This document shows, piece after piece, positions 26,647 to 35,613 of a stretch of 64,000 nt of DNA. The number at the start of each line of letters is the position of its first letter. The first letter of the stretch is position 1. A program made the position numbers and the translations under genes. The notes under the pieces are model-generated. The model saw only the letters and a program-made list of their open reading frames with translations. It was not told where the DNA came from and searched no databases. This stretch comes from CAXXOK01 sp964497495. Its GTDB lineage: Bacteria; Bacillota; Clostridia; Christensenellales; Aristaeellaceae. The stretch lies in the NCBI GenBank assembly GCA_964497495.1, contig CAZCCZ010000009.1:35126-99125 (forward strand), written 5' to 3'.

Positions 26647-27132
26647 ATGAGCGATCTGGAGCAGAACGCCTATATCTTCGCATCGATATTCACGCTGGCG
26701 AATAAACTGTACGTGCTCGGGAACCGGTTTGACCGGAACGTGACGGTAAAGCAGTGGCTTTTTCTCGTGTGCGTATCGAAATTCGACGAACCACCGAACA
26801 TGAGCGAGGTGGCGGATTTCGTCGGGTACACCCGCCAGAACGCCATGCGGCTGGCGACGGCCCTTCAAAAAAGGGGCTACGTGGAGATTCAGAAAGACCG
26901 CAACGACGCGCGCGCATGGCGAATCCTCCTGACGCCGAAATGCAGAAGCTACTTCAGTAAGCGCGGCGGCAAGGAGACGGAATTCCTGACGAAGCTCTTC
27001 GACGGTTTTGACGCCGACCAGACCGCGGCCGTGTTCAAAGGCCTGATCACGCTGGAGCGGAACATCGCCGTGATGTCCGGAACGGAACTGAACGCTTCTG
27101 CGGGCCCAGGCCCGACGACGAAAGGGGTATAA
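26647..27132 (+). CDS. MarR-family transcriptional regulator
   Basis: 161 residues. The winged-helix core includes WLFLVCVSKF, PNMSEVADFVGYTRQNAMRLATAL (recognition region) and a basic wing around KDRNDARAWRILLT. MarR dimers usually repress their own operon and release DNA when they bind a ligand. The operon continues with four membrane-protein genes. A run of G (GTGGGGGAG) immediately upstream serves as ribosome site. The ligand is unknown. Confidence 0.92.
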   Translation: MSDLEQNAYIFASIFTLANKLYVLGNRFDRNVTVKQWLFLVCVSKFDEPPNMSEVADFVGYTRQNAMRLATALQKRGYVEIQKDRNDARAWRILLTPKCRSYFSKRGGKETEFLTKLFDGFDADQTAAVFKGLITLERNIAVMSGTELNASAGPGPTTKGV

Positions 27133-27134
27133 CC

Positions 27135-27881
27135 ATGGCGGAATCAACCGAACGCAAAGGAAATCCGTGCATACGCGCCTTGTTGGCAATGCTTGCGCTG
27201 CTGCTGATCCAGGAGGGCGTCGGTAAGGCGGGCAGCGCGGTAGCCGATCTGTTCTCTTACCGCCTTCTGGATCCCGACGGCGCCTTCGGCTGGCAAAGCG
27301 TGCATCACGCCGTCCTTCTGCTCCTCGCGGTGGGCGTCGTAGCGTTGCTCGGAAAGCCGTTAAAGAGCAACTTCGGGTTTCAGATCGGAGATTCGAAGAC
27401 GGGCATCCGTTATTTCGTGATTTTCACCGCCGCGTTAACGGCGATATCGCTGGGCTACCACGTCTTTCTGAAAATCGGGGGAAGCCCCGTGACGTACGCC
27501 TTTCCCCTGAACGCCCGCAACGTTTTGGGAACGCTGGGCTTCCAGCTGCTGCTGAGCGGAACCGCGGAGGAAACGCTGTACCGCGCCCTGCCGATCACGG
27601 TGCTGGTCTTCGCGTTGGGTAGAGGCGTAAAGGTGAAGGGGAGCGTCACGCTGGAAATCCTGCTGGCGTCCCTGCTGTTTGCGGCCGCGCACATTCGGTG
27701 GTCGCTGTCGCCCTTCTCCCTGAACGCGAGCGTTCCCCAATTGCTTTACGCCTTCGCCATCGGCACCGTGCAGGGCATGGCCTATCAGGAAAGCCGCAGC
27801 GTGTTGTACCCCATGCTGATGCACAGCGTCAGCAACGTTCTGATGGTCGGCGCAGGGTACCTTTTCGCTTCGGCGGTGTGA
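27135..27881 (+). CDS. CPBP-family (CAAX/Abi) intramembrane glutamic protease
   Basis: 248 residues with about seven hydrophobic segments. The family motifs are visible: EETLYRALP (EExxxR), a helix with FAAAHIRWS (FxxxH) and MHSVSN near the C-terminus (HxxxN/D). The gene starts 2 bases after the marR stop, with AAAGGGG as ribosome site. Bacterial members are linked to bacteriocin immunity, maturation of peptides and envelope control; the role here is not known. Confidence 0.85.
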   Translation: MAESTERKGNPCIRALLAMLALLLIQEGVGKAGSAVADLFSYRLLDPDGAFGWQSVHHAVLLLLAVGVVALLGKPLKSNFGFQIGDSKTGIRYFVIFTAALTAISLGYHVFLKIGGSPVTYAFPLNARNVLGTLGFQLLLSGTAEETLYRALPITVLVFALGRGVKVKGSVTLEILLASLLFAAAHIRWSLSPFSLNASVPQLLYAFAIGTVQGMAYQESRSVLYPMLMHSVSNVLMVGAGYLFASAV

Positions 27882-27908
27882 CGAACGGGAACGTTTACGA
27901 GGAGAAGC

Positions 27909-28535
27909 ATGTTGAAATCCTTATATGGAAAGCTCTACGGCGAACGCCTGTGGGAGCGTGTTTTCTGGGCTTCCGTACTCTTGACCGTCCTGTTTTTCAC
28001 CTTTGCAACGCTTGGCTTCCTGGTGCACCCGGAAGGATTGCCGGGAAGTCAAAATCCGCTGTACGGCCGGGAAACTTCGGGGGACGCGGCCGTTCTAACC
28101 GCACGGATCTTTTTCTGCAAGATGCTTTCCGTTACGGTTATCGTTCTTGCCAGCCTGATTGGCGTAAAGGAAAGCGGATCGACCGTCGTTCTGTCTTTCG
28201 GGTATCCGGCCTTCTATTCGTTGGTTTGCGTCAACGCCGTCGTACTGGGCGCAAGGTTCTTCCCCGTGGAAACGGAGGAAACGACCCTGGCGGGACTTAT
28301 GATCCGCGCTTTCGACCTCGCGCATGGATCGGGGCTGTGGGGGACGGCGGGGCAACTGCTGATCGCGTGCGCCGCGGCGCGCGTCGCCACGTCCCGTGCC
28401 GGGACAAGCTCTGCCTGTGTTGCGAAGGGTATTCGGCGCATGAAACTGTCTCCGCGCGAGGGGGCCGCGTACGCGACGGGGATCCTCCTCATACTGATCG
28501 GCGCTTCGGTAGAAAGCGCAGTACTCGTCGCGTGA
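27909..28535 (+). CDS. Uncharacterised membrane protein
   Basis: 208 residues; GAGGAG 4 bases before the ATG. Four to five hydrophobic segments (about residues 21-40, 65-90, 95-115, 145-160 and the C-terminus) are separated by short loops. No family was recognised. It lies 27 bases after the CPBP gene and before the DUF6544-like gene, so it is probably part of the MarR-controlled set. Confidence 0.65.
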   Translation: MLKSLYGKLYGERLWERVFWASVLLTVLFFTFATLGFLVHPEGLPGSQNPLYGRETSGDAAVLTARIFFCKMLSVTVIVLASLIGVKESGSTVVLSFGYPAFYSLVCVNAVVLGARFFPVETEETTLAGLMIRAFDLAHGSGLWGTAGQLLIACAAARVATSRAGTSSACVAKGIRRMKLSPREGAAYATGILLILIGASVESAVLVA

Positions 28536-28583
28536 TGAACGGCCGGAGTGCCTTTCGGTGGAAGCCACAAGGAGGAGAACCAC

Positions 28584-29438
28584 TTGAGAAAGAGGCGAAA
28601 GAAAAGAATGTCCATCGTCGCCGTTATCCTGATATGCGTCGCGGCTCTGACAGCCGTATACTTCCGCGTTCCGTTCTCGAAAACACGAACGGAGTTCAAC
28701 CGGATGGCGGCTGCGCTGGCCGCGGAGGCGGATGCGGACCGTTCTGTTCTCCGGGAGGAAGACACGACGGGCCTGCCGGAGCCGGTACGGAACCATCTTC
28801 GCTTCTGCGGGTTCATCGGGAAACCAAAAGCCGCTTATATGAAGATCACGTACCGGGACGTGGATTTTCTGCCCGGCGGGAACAAGCCGAGGCTCAGGAT
28901 CGACTACACGCAGTACAACCGCGCGAGCGCGCCGGAGCGGATCGCCTACATCGAAAGCTCGATGTACGGCATCCCTTTCGAGGGGTTGGATTGTTTCGTT
29001 CAGGGAGCAGGCTCCATGAAGGGCGTGCTGGCGAAACAGTTTACCTTGTTCAACCAGAAAGGGAGCGATATGGCCCGTTCCGGCCTGGTTACCTGGCTGT
29101 CGGAATGTCTGCTGCTTCCCGGCGCCGCCCTGTGGGACGACGTGGCATGGGAACCCGTGGACGGCCTACACGCCCGGGCGACGCTGCCCTACGACGACAT
29201 GCGCGTAGGCGGCGTGTTCACCTTCGGCGAAAACGGCGAAATGCTGTCTTTTCAATCGGAGGATCGGATGCAGGCGCAGGACGACGGCACGAGTATACGG
29301 GTGAAATGGTCCGTGGTTTGCGGCGATTATCGGGAGCGGGACGGCCTGAAAACGCCGACCGCGTTTCAGGCGATCTGGCATTACGAAGACGGGGACTCGG
29401 TTTATTTCGACGGTAAAGGCGTAATAACGTACGAATGA
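28584..29438 (+). CDS. DUF6544/DUF6920-like membrane-anchored protein
   Basis: 284 residues from a TTG at 28584, preferred because AAGGAGGA lies 7 bases upstream; an ATG at 28548 would lie ahead of that site. A basic start (RKRRKKR) and one N-terminal membrane helix are followed by a soluble, probably extracytoplasmic domain. It has the LPEPVRNHLRFCGFIGKP region reminiscent of DUF6544/DUF6920 proteins, whose function is not established. The family call is from motif memory. Same operon as MarR. Confidence 0.65.
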   Translation: MRKRRKKRMSIVAVILICVAALTAVYFRVPFSKTRTEFNRMAAALAAEADADRSVLREEDTTGLPEPVRNHLRFCGFIGKPKAAYMKITYRDVDFLPGGNKPRLRIDYTQYNRASAPERIAYIESSMYGIPFEGLDCFVQGAGSMKGVLAKQFTLFNQKGSDMARSGLVTWLSECLLLPGAALWDDVAWEPVDGLHARATLPYDDMRVGGVFTFGENGEMLSFQSEDRMQAQDDGTSIRVKWSVVCGDYRERDGLKTPTAFQAIWHYEDGDSVYFDGKGVITYE

Positions 29439-29486
29439 CAACGGCGCCCTGCCCGCGCGCAGGAAAAGGAAAGAGAGGCTATCCCC

Positions 29487-30335
29487 ATGAGTTACACGGT
29501 TCCCGCGTTCTCCATCGTATGTATGGGCATCAACGTTTTCCTCGGTCTGGCGATACCGGCCGCCCTGTTCCTGGTTTGCCGGAAGAAATTCCACGCCGAC
29601 GTGCTGCCGTTCTTCGTGGGCTGCGCGGTATTCATTGTTTTCACGCACGTTCTGGAGGGCACAGTTCACCATTTCGTACTCGCATCGGACCTGGGCCGGG
29701 TAATCAGCGGCAACGTATGGCTCTACGGCGCGTACGGAGGCCTGATGGCCGGCATCTTTGAGGAAACCGGCCGATACACGGCTTATAAAACGGTGCTTAA
29801 AAAGAAGCTGGCCGACGACCGCAACGCGCTGATGTACGGCGCCGGGCATGGCGGGATCGAAGCGTTCACCATTCTCGTGTTCAGCTTCGTGCCCTACATG
29901 ACATACGCGTTCACGCTTAACGCAGGCGCGGGAGACAGGCTGACCGCCGGCATCACCGACCCGGTGACGCTGCAAGGGCTTAACGCCATGTTCGCGTCGC
30001 TTGCGGGCACTCCGTCTCTTCTTTATCTCATAAGCCCCGTAGAGCGTATCGCCGCCGTGGTTATTCAGGTTTCCCTGTCGGTCCTCGTCTGGTTTGCCGC
30101 GAAGGACGCCAAACAGATACGATTTTTCTTCCTCGCGATTTTGTTGCACCTGCTCGTGGATGCGGTTCCCACCATCTTGGCGAGATACCTCAACAGCTTC
30201 TGGGTGCCGCTACTGATTACTTACGCGATGTCCGTGGGAATCGCCTTCATCGCAAGAACGGTTTGGAAGAAGTACGCCCGCCCGGCGGATACGTTTAGGA
30301 AGACTCTGCCGATCCCGGCGAACGAGAATGCCTGA
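29487..30335 (+). CDS. YhfC-family putative intramembrane metalloprotease
   Basis: 282 residues with about seven to eight hydrophobic helices. The typical YhfC segments are present: GIFEETGRY (residues about 90-98) and GAGHGGIEA (about 117-125), which could provide Glu/His metal ligands. It closes the MarR operon and is followed by a strong terminator. It is the second putative membrane protease in the operon besides CPBP. The substrate is unknown; protease activity is predicted for the family rather than shown here. Confidence 0.8.
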   Translation: MSYTVPAFSIVCMGINVFLGLAIPAALFLVCRKKFHADVLPFFVGCAVFIVFTHVLEGTVHHFVLASDLGRVISGNVWLYGAYGGLMAGIFEETGRYTAYKTVLKKKLADDRNALMYGAGHGGIEAFTILVFSFVPYMTYAFTLNAGAGDRLTAGITDPVTLQGLNAMFASLAGTPSLLYLISPVERIAAVVIQVSLSVLVWFAAKDAKQIRFFFLAILLHLLVDAVPTILARYLNSFWVPLLITYAMSVGIAFIARTVWKKYARPADTFRKTLPIPANENA

Positions 30336-30380
30336 CGGAGAACAAGCCTGAAAAGGAGACGGCAAACGTAGCCTGAGTAG

Positions 30381-30420
30381 AAACCCCGCCTGTAACCGCT
30401 GTTACAGGCGGGGTTCTTTG
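30381..30420 (+). terminator. Terminator of the MarR operon
   Basis: Perfect 15-bp stem (30382-30396 with 30401-30415, 4-base loop) followed by CTTTG. Confidence 0.75.
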
Positions 30421-30447
30421 ATCCGCGTTAAAGTGTAGCACGTAAAA

Positions 30448-30484
30448 GAAAAAGCCCGTGTAACGGTTGCTACACAAGGCTTTT
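30448..30484 (-). terminator. Terminator downstream of the tRNA genes
   Basis: On the minus strand, stem arms AAAGCC and GGCTTT with an inner GTGTA/TACAC pairing, followed by TTTTTC. It ends the tRNA-Thr/tRNA-Pro transcript. Confidence 0.65.
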
Positions 30485-30487
30485 CCG

Positions 30488-30564
30488 TGGTCGAGGTGAC
30501 AGGATTTGAACCTGCGACCTTTTGGTCCCGAACCAAACGCGCTACCAAACTGCGCTACACCTCG
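30488..30564 (-). tRNA. tRNA-Pro (anticodon CGG)
   Basis: A cloverleaf is readable on the minus strand: acceptor CGAGGTG/CACCTCG, D arm with GTAGCGCAG, anticodon loop TTCGGGA (anticodon CGG) and T arm GGTTCAAATC. The discriminator A is followed by encoded CCA (30488-30490). It lies 18 bases downstream of tRNA-Thr. Confidence 0.93.
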
Positions 30565-30582
30565 ACAAACAGGAAAAAAAGA

Positions 30583-30658
30583 TGGAGCCAATAAAGGGAC
30601 TCGAACCCTTGACCTGCGGTTTACGAAACCGCTGCTCTACCAACTGAGCTATATTGGC
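30583..30658 (-). tRNA. tRNA-Thr (anticodon CGT)
   Basis: Minus-strand cloverleaf: acceptor GCCAATA/TATTGGC, D arm AGCTCAGTTGGTAGAGC, anticodon stem GCGGT/ACCGC with loop TTCGTAA (anticodon CGT), T arm GGTTCGAGTCC. Discriminator T and encoded CCA at 30583-30585. Confidence 0.93.
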
Positions 30659-30887
30659 GCGTCAGCAGACGATATTATAACAAATACGCACTTGTTTGTC
30701 CAGCTATTTGCCGAAAATGGTTGGACGAATCATCATAAGATTTTCAAACGTCTGGCGCGATGGAAAAGTTAGGGGACTCAACCGGCGGATGCCGGCCTGC
30801 GGCGCGCACGCACGGCGGAGTTTTCAAAAAACCGGGACGGTCGCCCTTACGGCGGCCGCCCCGGTTTTCCGGCTTCGTCGCGCCGAA

Positions 30888-31874
30888 TCAGCCCTTTCCG
30901 CCCAGACCGGAATCCAGAACGACTTCCTGAATCTGACCGTCGGTAGGCCTCAGGGTAACGCTCCCCATGCTTTCGGTTCCGTAGAACATGACGCAGCAGT
31001 TGCCGTCCGAATCGAACTGATAGAAGACTTCCAGCTCGTAAGCGTCCAGCGCCTGTTCGGAGAGGTTGTATGCGTCCGCCATGGCCTGCCGTGCCAGTGC
31101 GATCGCCTGCTCCACGGAGATATCGCCCGGCCTGGCCGTAGGCGCGGGGGTTTCCACCGGCGACGGCTCCGGCGTCGCGTTCGGCGGGACCGTCCCGTCC
31201 GCTTCGCCGGACAGCGTCTTCTCAGGATCCAAGGGTTGATCGTCAAGCGTCAGAGGCGCTACGATCTTCGCCAACTGCGCAAACAGTTTTTGCTGCTCAG
31301 CCAGCGGCAGATCGTATACGGTTTCGTTCTCCGCCCACCATTTGCGGTAGGCCGCGTAACGATCCAGACTTTGCTGCATTTGCGGCGCGCCCCAAACGGG
31401 GGAGGTCAGGTCTCCGTTTTGCCATACGGCGGGGTCGGCGTCGTCGTGCGACCAGGTGACGGTCGCGTTGCCCGCCTTGTCCGTTACGACGGTGTAGGTG
31501 CCCATCGCCTTTGCGTTGATGAACGTGGACTGAAACGTGCTGTAGTATACGGTGACGTTCTTCCCGTTCTCCTGCGTCGTTTCTTCGTGCTCGAACATCC
31601 GAACCATGTCCTGTGTCAGGCCGTACCGTTTCATCAGCGCGTCGCGCGCGGAAAGCGTGGCGGACGCTTTGGACGAATATCCCAGGCCCCAGGCGAGCGC
31701 TACGGCCGTAGCCAGAACCAGTACCATGGCCAACGCGAGGCCGGCCGTCAGTTTCTTTTTCACTTTTCTTCCTCCCGTAATCTCATCCGTCAGTTCGTTG
31801 CGCCGCCGCTGCGTCAGGCAGAGCCAGCGGAGGTTTTCGTTCAGGCTGTCTTGGATCATGTCTTTCCGCTTCAT
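30888..31874 (-). CDS. Putative anti-sigma-type single-pass membrane protein
   Basis: 328 residues; AGGGAG 8 bases before the ATG. A soluble N-terminus of about 38 residues (SLNENLRWLCLTQRRRNEL) precedes one membrane helix (about 41-62), then an extracytoplasmic part with a Pro/Thr-rich linker near residue 235 and a C-terminal domain resembling PepSY-like folds. It is encoded directly behind an ECF sigma factor and overlaps it by about 92 bases, the usual place for a membrane anti-sigma or sensor. No known anti-sigma motif (such as the zinc HxxxCxxC) was seen, so the role is inferred from position. Confidence 0.65.
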   Translation of the reverse strand: MKRKDMIQDSLNENLRWLCLTQRRRNELTDEITGGRKVKKKLTAGLALAMVLVLATAVALAWGLGYSSKASATLSARDALMKRYGLTQDMVRMFEHEETTQENGKNVTVYYSTFQSTFINAKAMGTYTVVTDKAGNATVTWSHDDADPAVWQNGDLTSPVWGAPQMQQSLDRYAAYRKWWAENETVYDLPLAEQQKLFAQLAKIVAPLTLDDQPLDPEKTLSGEADGTVPPNATPEPSPVETPAPTARPGDISVEQAIALARQAMADAYNLSEQALDAYELEVFYQFDSDGNCCVMFYGTESMGSVTLRPTDGQIQEVVLDSGLGGKG

Positions 31875-32394
31875 CGGTATCGCTCCCTTCCTGCGCGCAG
31901 CGCAGCAGCTCGTAAGCTTTCTGCAGCCGGTGCTGTACGGCCGAACGGCTGATGTGAAGCGTTTCCGCCGCTTCGGCCATCGTCATGTCGTGGTAATGGT
32001 AGAGCAGAACCACCTGCTTCAGCTTTGCCGGAAGCCGTATCACATCCAGATAAAGGGCCCGGGATTCGTCCGCCGCGCTTCCGGAGGCCGTCGGCACATC
32101 CTCGGGGCTTTTGGAACGGTCTATGTGCCGTAGCCAGGCGGTGCGCCTGTAATCCTTGCAGGTATTGATGGCGATCCGGATGATCCACGTTTTCACCGAG
32201 CATCCGCCGCGCCCCTCGAAGCGCTCCATGCCCCGCCAGACCTTGACGAAGGTATCCTGCAAAGCGTCCTCCGCCAGCATCCGATCCGCCAGGTAAAGGA
32301 AGCACGTGCGCAAAACCGCGTCGCCGTATTCCGTGAGCCAGGCTTCCAGCTTTTGCTTGCGAACATCGCTTGGTACCGAAGCGACGCTCATCAT
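31783..32394 (-). CDS. ECF-type RNA polymerase sigma factor
   Basis: 203 residues. Region 2 includes YLADRMLAEDALQDTFVKVWRG and WIIRIAINTCKDYRR; region 4 reads MTMAEAAETLHISRSAVQHRLQKAYELLR. AAGGAGGT lies 5 to 8 bases before a double ATG. The C-terminal 30 residues overlap the start of the membrane-protein gene in another frame. It should direct transcription of an envelope or stress regulon under control of the downstream protein. No convincing self-promoter was resolved upstream. Confidence 0.92.
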   Translation of the reverse strand: MMSVASVPSDVRKQKLEAWLTEYGDAVLRTCFLYLADRMLAEDALQDTFVKVWRGMERFEGRGGCSVKTWIIRIAINTCKDYRRTAWLRHIDRSKSPEDVPTASGSAADESRALYLDVIRLPAKLKQVVLLYHYHDMTMAEAAETLHISRSAVQHRLQKAYELLRCAQEGSDTDEAERHDPRQPERKPPLALPDAAAAQRTDG

Positions 32395-32532
32395 CGCCCA
32401 CCTCCTTACACGGATTAGACGAAAAGGGATTATCGAAATGCCAATGTTTCAATAAAGTTTTCTTTGCCCGCGCATCCGGCGGCAACACGCCCTGAAAACG
32501 AACGATTGCGAAAGCTCGAATCTTGCGGAAAA

Positions 32533-32567
32533 CGAAAACCCATGCGAGCCTTGCGCCTGCATGGGTG
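32533..32567 (-). terminator. Terminator of the sugar-acid operon
   Basis: Eight-bp stem ACCCATGC/GCATGGGT (32538-32545 with 32559-32566) followed on the minus strand by TTTTCGTTTTCC. It lies 70 bases after the glycerate kinase stop. Confidence 0.65.
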
Positions 32568-32636
32568 ATAGGGGGTACCCGGTATAAACGGAGAAGATGC
32601 GAAGCCCGGCTTCTTACGGATGTTTCGGCAACGCCG

Positions 32637-33776
32637 CTACGCCGGCAGCCTGCCCGCCAGAAAACAGCGTACGGCATCCTCCACGGTCGCCGTCAGGTTG
32701 AACGACGAACGGAGAATCGCTTCCTCGAACGGCAGCGGCGCGCGGTTGATGCTGAAGGCCGCCGTAACGCCCTGCCCGTATGCCTGCCGTGTGTCGTCGG
32801 CAAGGCAACCCGCGAAGGCGAGCACTGGCACGCGTGCCTGTTTCGCGCGCCGTGAAACGCCGATAACGACCTTGCCACGCAGGCTTTGCCCGTCGAACTT
32901 GCCCTCCCCGGTGAGCACCAGATCCGCGTCGCGCAGATACCGCTCAAACCCGACGGCGTCCAGCACGACTTCGATCCCCATCTGAAGCTTGCCTCCAAGG
33001 AACGCCACGGCGCCGCCGCCCATGCCGCCCGCCGCGCCGGCCCCGGGCATATCGAGGATATCCACGCCCAGGTCTTTGCGAACGACGGAAGCCAGATGGC
33101 AGAGCCCGGCGTCCAGCCGGTCGGCCATGGCCGCATCGGCGCCTTTTTGCAGCCCGAATACGTGGGCGGCTCCCTGCGGACCGCAAAGAGGATTGTCGAT
33201 ATCGCACATCACGCGGATATCCGCCTCCCGCACCGGTGGGAAAACGGACCGGAGATCGACGGAGGCGATCTGGTGCAACGTGCCTCCCGTGGGAACGAAG
33301 GCCTTTCCGGAAGCGTTCAAAAAGCGCACGCCCAGCGCTGCCGCCATGCCGCACCCGCCGTCGTTGGTGCAGGAACCGCCAAGGCCCAGGATAATCTGCT
33401 TCGCGCCGTCCTCCAGCGCCGCGCGGATGAGCTCGCCCACGCCGTAGGTGGTGGTGGCTTCCGGGTTCGGGTTTTGCCGAACCATGGGCAGGCCTGCCGC
33501 CGCGGCCATTTCGATAACGTAAACCCCTTTTTTCAGCCGCCCGTAAAAACTTTGAACCGTTTCGCCGTAGGGACCCTGCACGGACGCGGCGATGCGCTTG
33601 CCGCCGACGGCTTCGATCATCGCGTCCACCGTGCCCTCGCCGCCGTCCGCCACGGGTATGGCGGTGATCACGGCGTCCGGGTCGGCGGCGAGAATGCCGT
33701 CTTTCATCAGCGCGCAAACCTCTCGCGCGCTGAGGGTTCCCTTGAACGAATCGGGAACGACCAGATAGTTGCCCAT
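32637..33776 (-). CDS. Glycerate kinase
   Basis: 379 residues, typical of the GarK/GlxK class. It begins PDSFKGTLSA, with ADGGEGT, a GLGGSCTNDGG segment and LTGEGKFDGQS near the C-terminus. It phosphorylates D-glycerate with ATP, most often to 2-phosphoglycerate, feeding lower glycolysis. AAGGAG is 8 bases before the ATG. It is the last gene of the CdaR-linked operon and follows a tartronate-semialdehyde-reductase-like enzyme, which would make its substrate. Confidence 0.93.
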   Translation of the reverse strand: MGNYLVVPDSFKGTLSAREVCALMKDGILAADPDAVITAIPVADGGEGTVDAMIEAVGGKRIAASVQGPYGETVQSFYGRLKKGVYVIEMAAAAGLPMVRQNPNPEATTTYGVGELIRAALEDGAKQIILGLGGSCTNDGGCGMAAALGVRFLNASGKAFVPTGGTLHQIASVDLRSVFPPVREADIRVMCDIDNPLCGPQGAAHVFGLQKGADAAMADRLDAGLCHLASVVRKDLGVDILDMPGAGAAGGMGGGAVAFLGGKLQMGIEVVLDAVGFERYLRDADLVLTGEGKFDGQSLRGKVVIGVSRRAKQARVPVLAFAGCLADDTRQAYGQGVTAAFSINRAPLPFEEAILRSSFNLTATVEDAVRCFLAGRLPA

Positions 33777-33815
33777 ATCGTATGCTCCTTGTTGAGAGAC
33801 GCACGTCCGGGTGCG

Positions 33816-35534
33816 TTATTTGATATAGCCGCCCTTCATAGGGGAAGCGGCGTTGCCGCAATACAGTTTGAGTACGCCCCGTTCGTATTTGGGCGCCCTG
33901 GGGTGCCAGCCCTCCCGCCTTCTGGCGAGTTCTTCCTTTACTTCCTCCCGCGTCTTGGGCACGCCTTCCAGCCCCACGATGTTCAGCGCGCGTTCCGGGA
34001 TATCAATCTCGATCAGATCCCCCGCACGCACCAGCGCGATAGGCCCGCCATCGACGGCTTCCGGGGACACGTGCCCGATGGCCGGGCCTTTCGTGGCGCC
34101 CGAAAAACGCCCGTCCGTAATCAGCGCGATGCTTCTGGAAAGCGTTTCGTCGGAAGAGATCGCTTCCGTCGTGTAGAACATCTCGGGCATGCCGCTTCCT
34201 TTGGGGCCTTCATACCGGATGATTACGGCGTCCCCCGGGAGGATCTCACGGTTCAGGACGGCGTGAAGCGCTTCTTCCTCGGTGTCGAAGGGCCGCGCGC
34301 GCAGTATGGTGCGGAACATTTCCGGAGCCACGGCCGCGTGCTTGACGATGGCGCCCTCCGGTGCCAGATTGCCCTTGAGCACGCGGATCGTTCCGTCCCA
34401 GCCGAGGGGCCGGTCGAACGGCCGGATGATATCCTGCGGAGTCAGATTCCATGGCCGGAGGTTCGCGTGGCAGCGCTCGTAATAATCGCTCCGGCGCAGC
34501 GCGTCCAGGTTTTCGCCCAGCGTTTTTCCCGTGACCGTCAGCACGTCCAGATGCAGCCGATCTTTTATTTCTTCCATGACCGCCGGCACGCCGCCCGCGT
34601 AATGGAAAAACTGCGCGGGCCACCGGCCCGTGGGCCGGATATCCAGCAGGTAATGCGCGCCACGGTGCATCCGGTCGAACGTGTCCGCGTCCAGCGCGCA
34701 GCCGAACTCCCGGGCGATGGCGGGCAGGTGCAAAAGCGCGTTGCTGCTGCCGGAGATGGCCGCGTGCACCATGACCGCGTTCTCAAAGCTCTTTTGGGTC
34801 ACGATGTCCCGGGCTTTGATTCCTTTCTTTATCAGCTCCGTCAGCTGCACGGCCGAGTTATAGGCGACAATAAGCAGTTCTTCGCAGGTGGCGGGCAACA
34901 GCGCCGCGCCCGGCAGCATCAGGCCCAGTGATTCGGCCATGACCTGCATCGTGCAGGCCGTGCCCATGAAGGAGCACGCGCCGCAGGAAGGGCAGGCGTG
35001 ACGCTTGTACCACGCGAGCTTTTCCCGGGAAATTTCCCCGCGCTCCGCCATGGCGCTGTACGCGCCGATCTGCTCCAGCGTCAGCAGGCCTTCGCCCGCT
35101 TCCATCACGCCGCCGGTTACCACGACGCTCGGGATATTCAGGCGGCCTACGGCCATCAGCTGGGCGGGCACGGCCTTGTCGCAGCTGCTGATGAAAACCC
35201 CGCCGTCGAACGTGGTGGCTTTCACGTGAATCTCGATCATATTGGCGATCATTTCGCGGCTTGCCAGCGAATAGTTGATGCCGTCGTGCCCCTGCGCCAT
35301 GCCGTCGCAGATGTCGGTGGTAAAATACCGGGCGGGTCTGGCGCCTGCATCCCGGCAACCCTCGGCGGCCCGGACAACCAGTTCCATCAGGCCTGCGCTG
35401 CCCGGGTGGCTGTCGCCGAAAGTGCTTTCTACGATGACCTGCGGTTTCTCCAGGTCTTCCGCAGACCAGCCCATGCCCATGCGAAGCGCGTCCATCTCGG
35501 GCGCGAGGCTTCGCGTTTCCTGGCTCGGCAGCAC
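33816..35534 (-). CDS. IlvD/Edd-family dehydratase (sugar-acid dehydratase)
   Basis: 572 residues with a GTG start at 35534 and AAGGAGG 9 bases upstream. Iron-sulfur ligand Cys residues lie in SSCDKAVPAQLMA and HACPSCGACSFMGTACT. IlvD/Edd enzymes dehydrate 2,3-dihydroxy acids, 6-phosphogluconate or aldonic acids such as xylonate and arabonate. The genome context (CdaR, glycerate kinase, reductase, no ilv genes) favours a sugar-acid substrate over branched-chain amino-acid synthesis. A 12-bp stem-loop separates it from the upstream reductase gene. Confidence 0.88.
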   Translation of the reverse strand: MLPSQETRSLAPEMDALRMGMGWSAEDLEKPQVIVESTFGDSHPGSAGLMELVVRAAEGCRDAGARPARYFTTDICDGMAQGHDGINYSLASREMIANMIEIHVKATTFDGGVFISSCDKAVPAQLMAVGRLNIPSVVVTGGVMEAGEGLLTLEQIGAYSAMAERGEISREKLAWYKRHACPSCGACSFMGTACTMQVMAESLGLMLPGAALLPATCEELLIVAYNSAVQLTELIKKGIKARDIVTQKSFENAVMVHAAISGSSNALLHLPAIAREFGCALDADTFDRMHRGAHYLLDIRPTGRWPAQFFHYAGGVPAVMEEIKDRLHLDVLTVTGKTLGENLDALRRSDYYERCHANLRPWNLTPQDIIRPFDRPLGWDGTIRVLKGNLAPEGAIVKHAAVAPEMFRTILRARPFDTEEEALHAVLNREILPGDAVIIRYEGPKGSGMPEMFYTTEAISSDETLSRSIALITDGRFSGATKGPAIGHVSPEAVDGGPIALVRAGDLIEIDIPERALNIVGLEGVPKTREEVKEELARRREGWHPRAPKYERGVLKLYCGNAASPMKGGYIK

Positions 35535-35613
35535 GGGTGAACGCCTCCTTCACGTGATTGCGCACAACAACAAGCCTCCGTGCCGGGGAACGGCGGCTTA
35601 CCGGCCGTGAAAC

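Noticed and set aside
32395..32460. TGAAAC and CGTC elements as an ECF self-promoter upstream of the sigma gene
   Set aside because: The spacing between them is about 24 bases, too long for known ECF promoters, so no promoter is called.
32886..34931. 681-codon plus-strand open frame opposite glycerate kinase and dehydratase
   Set aside because: It spans two real genes and the gap between them on the other strand and shows no domain.
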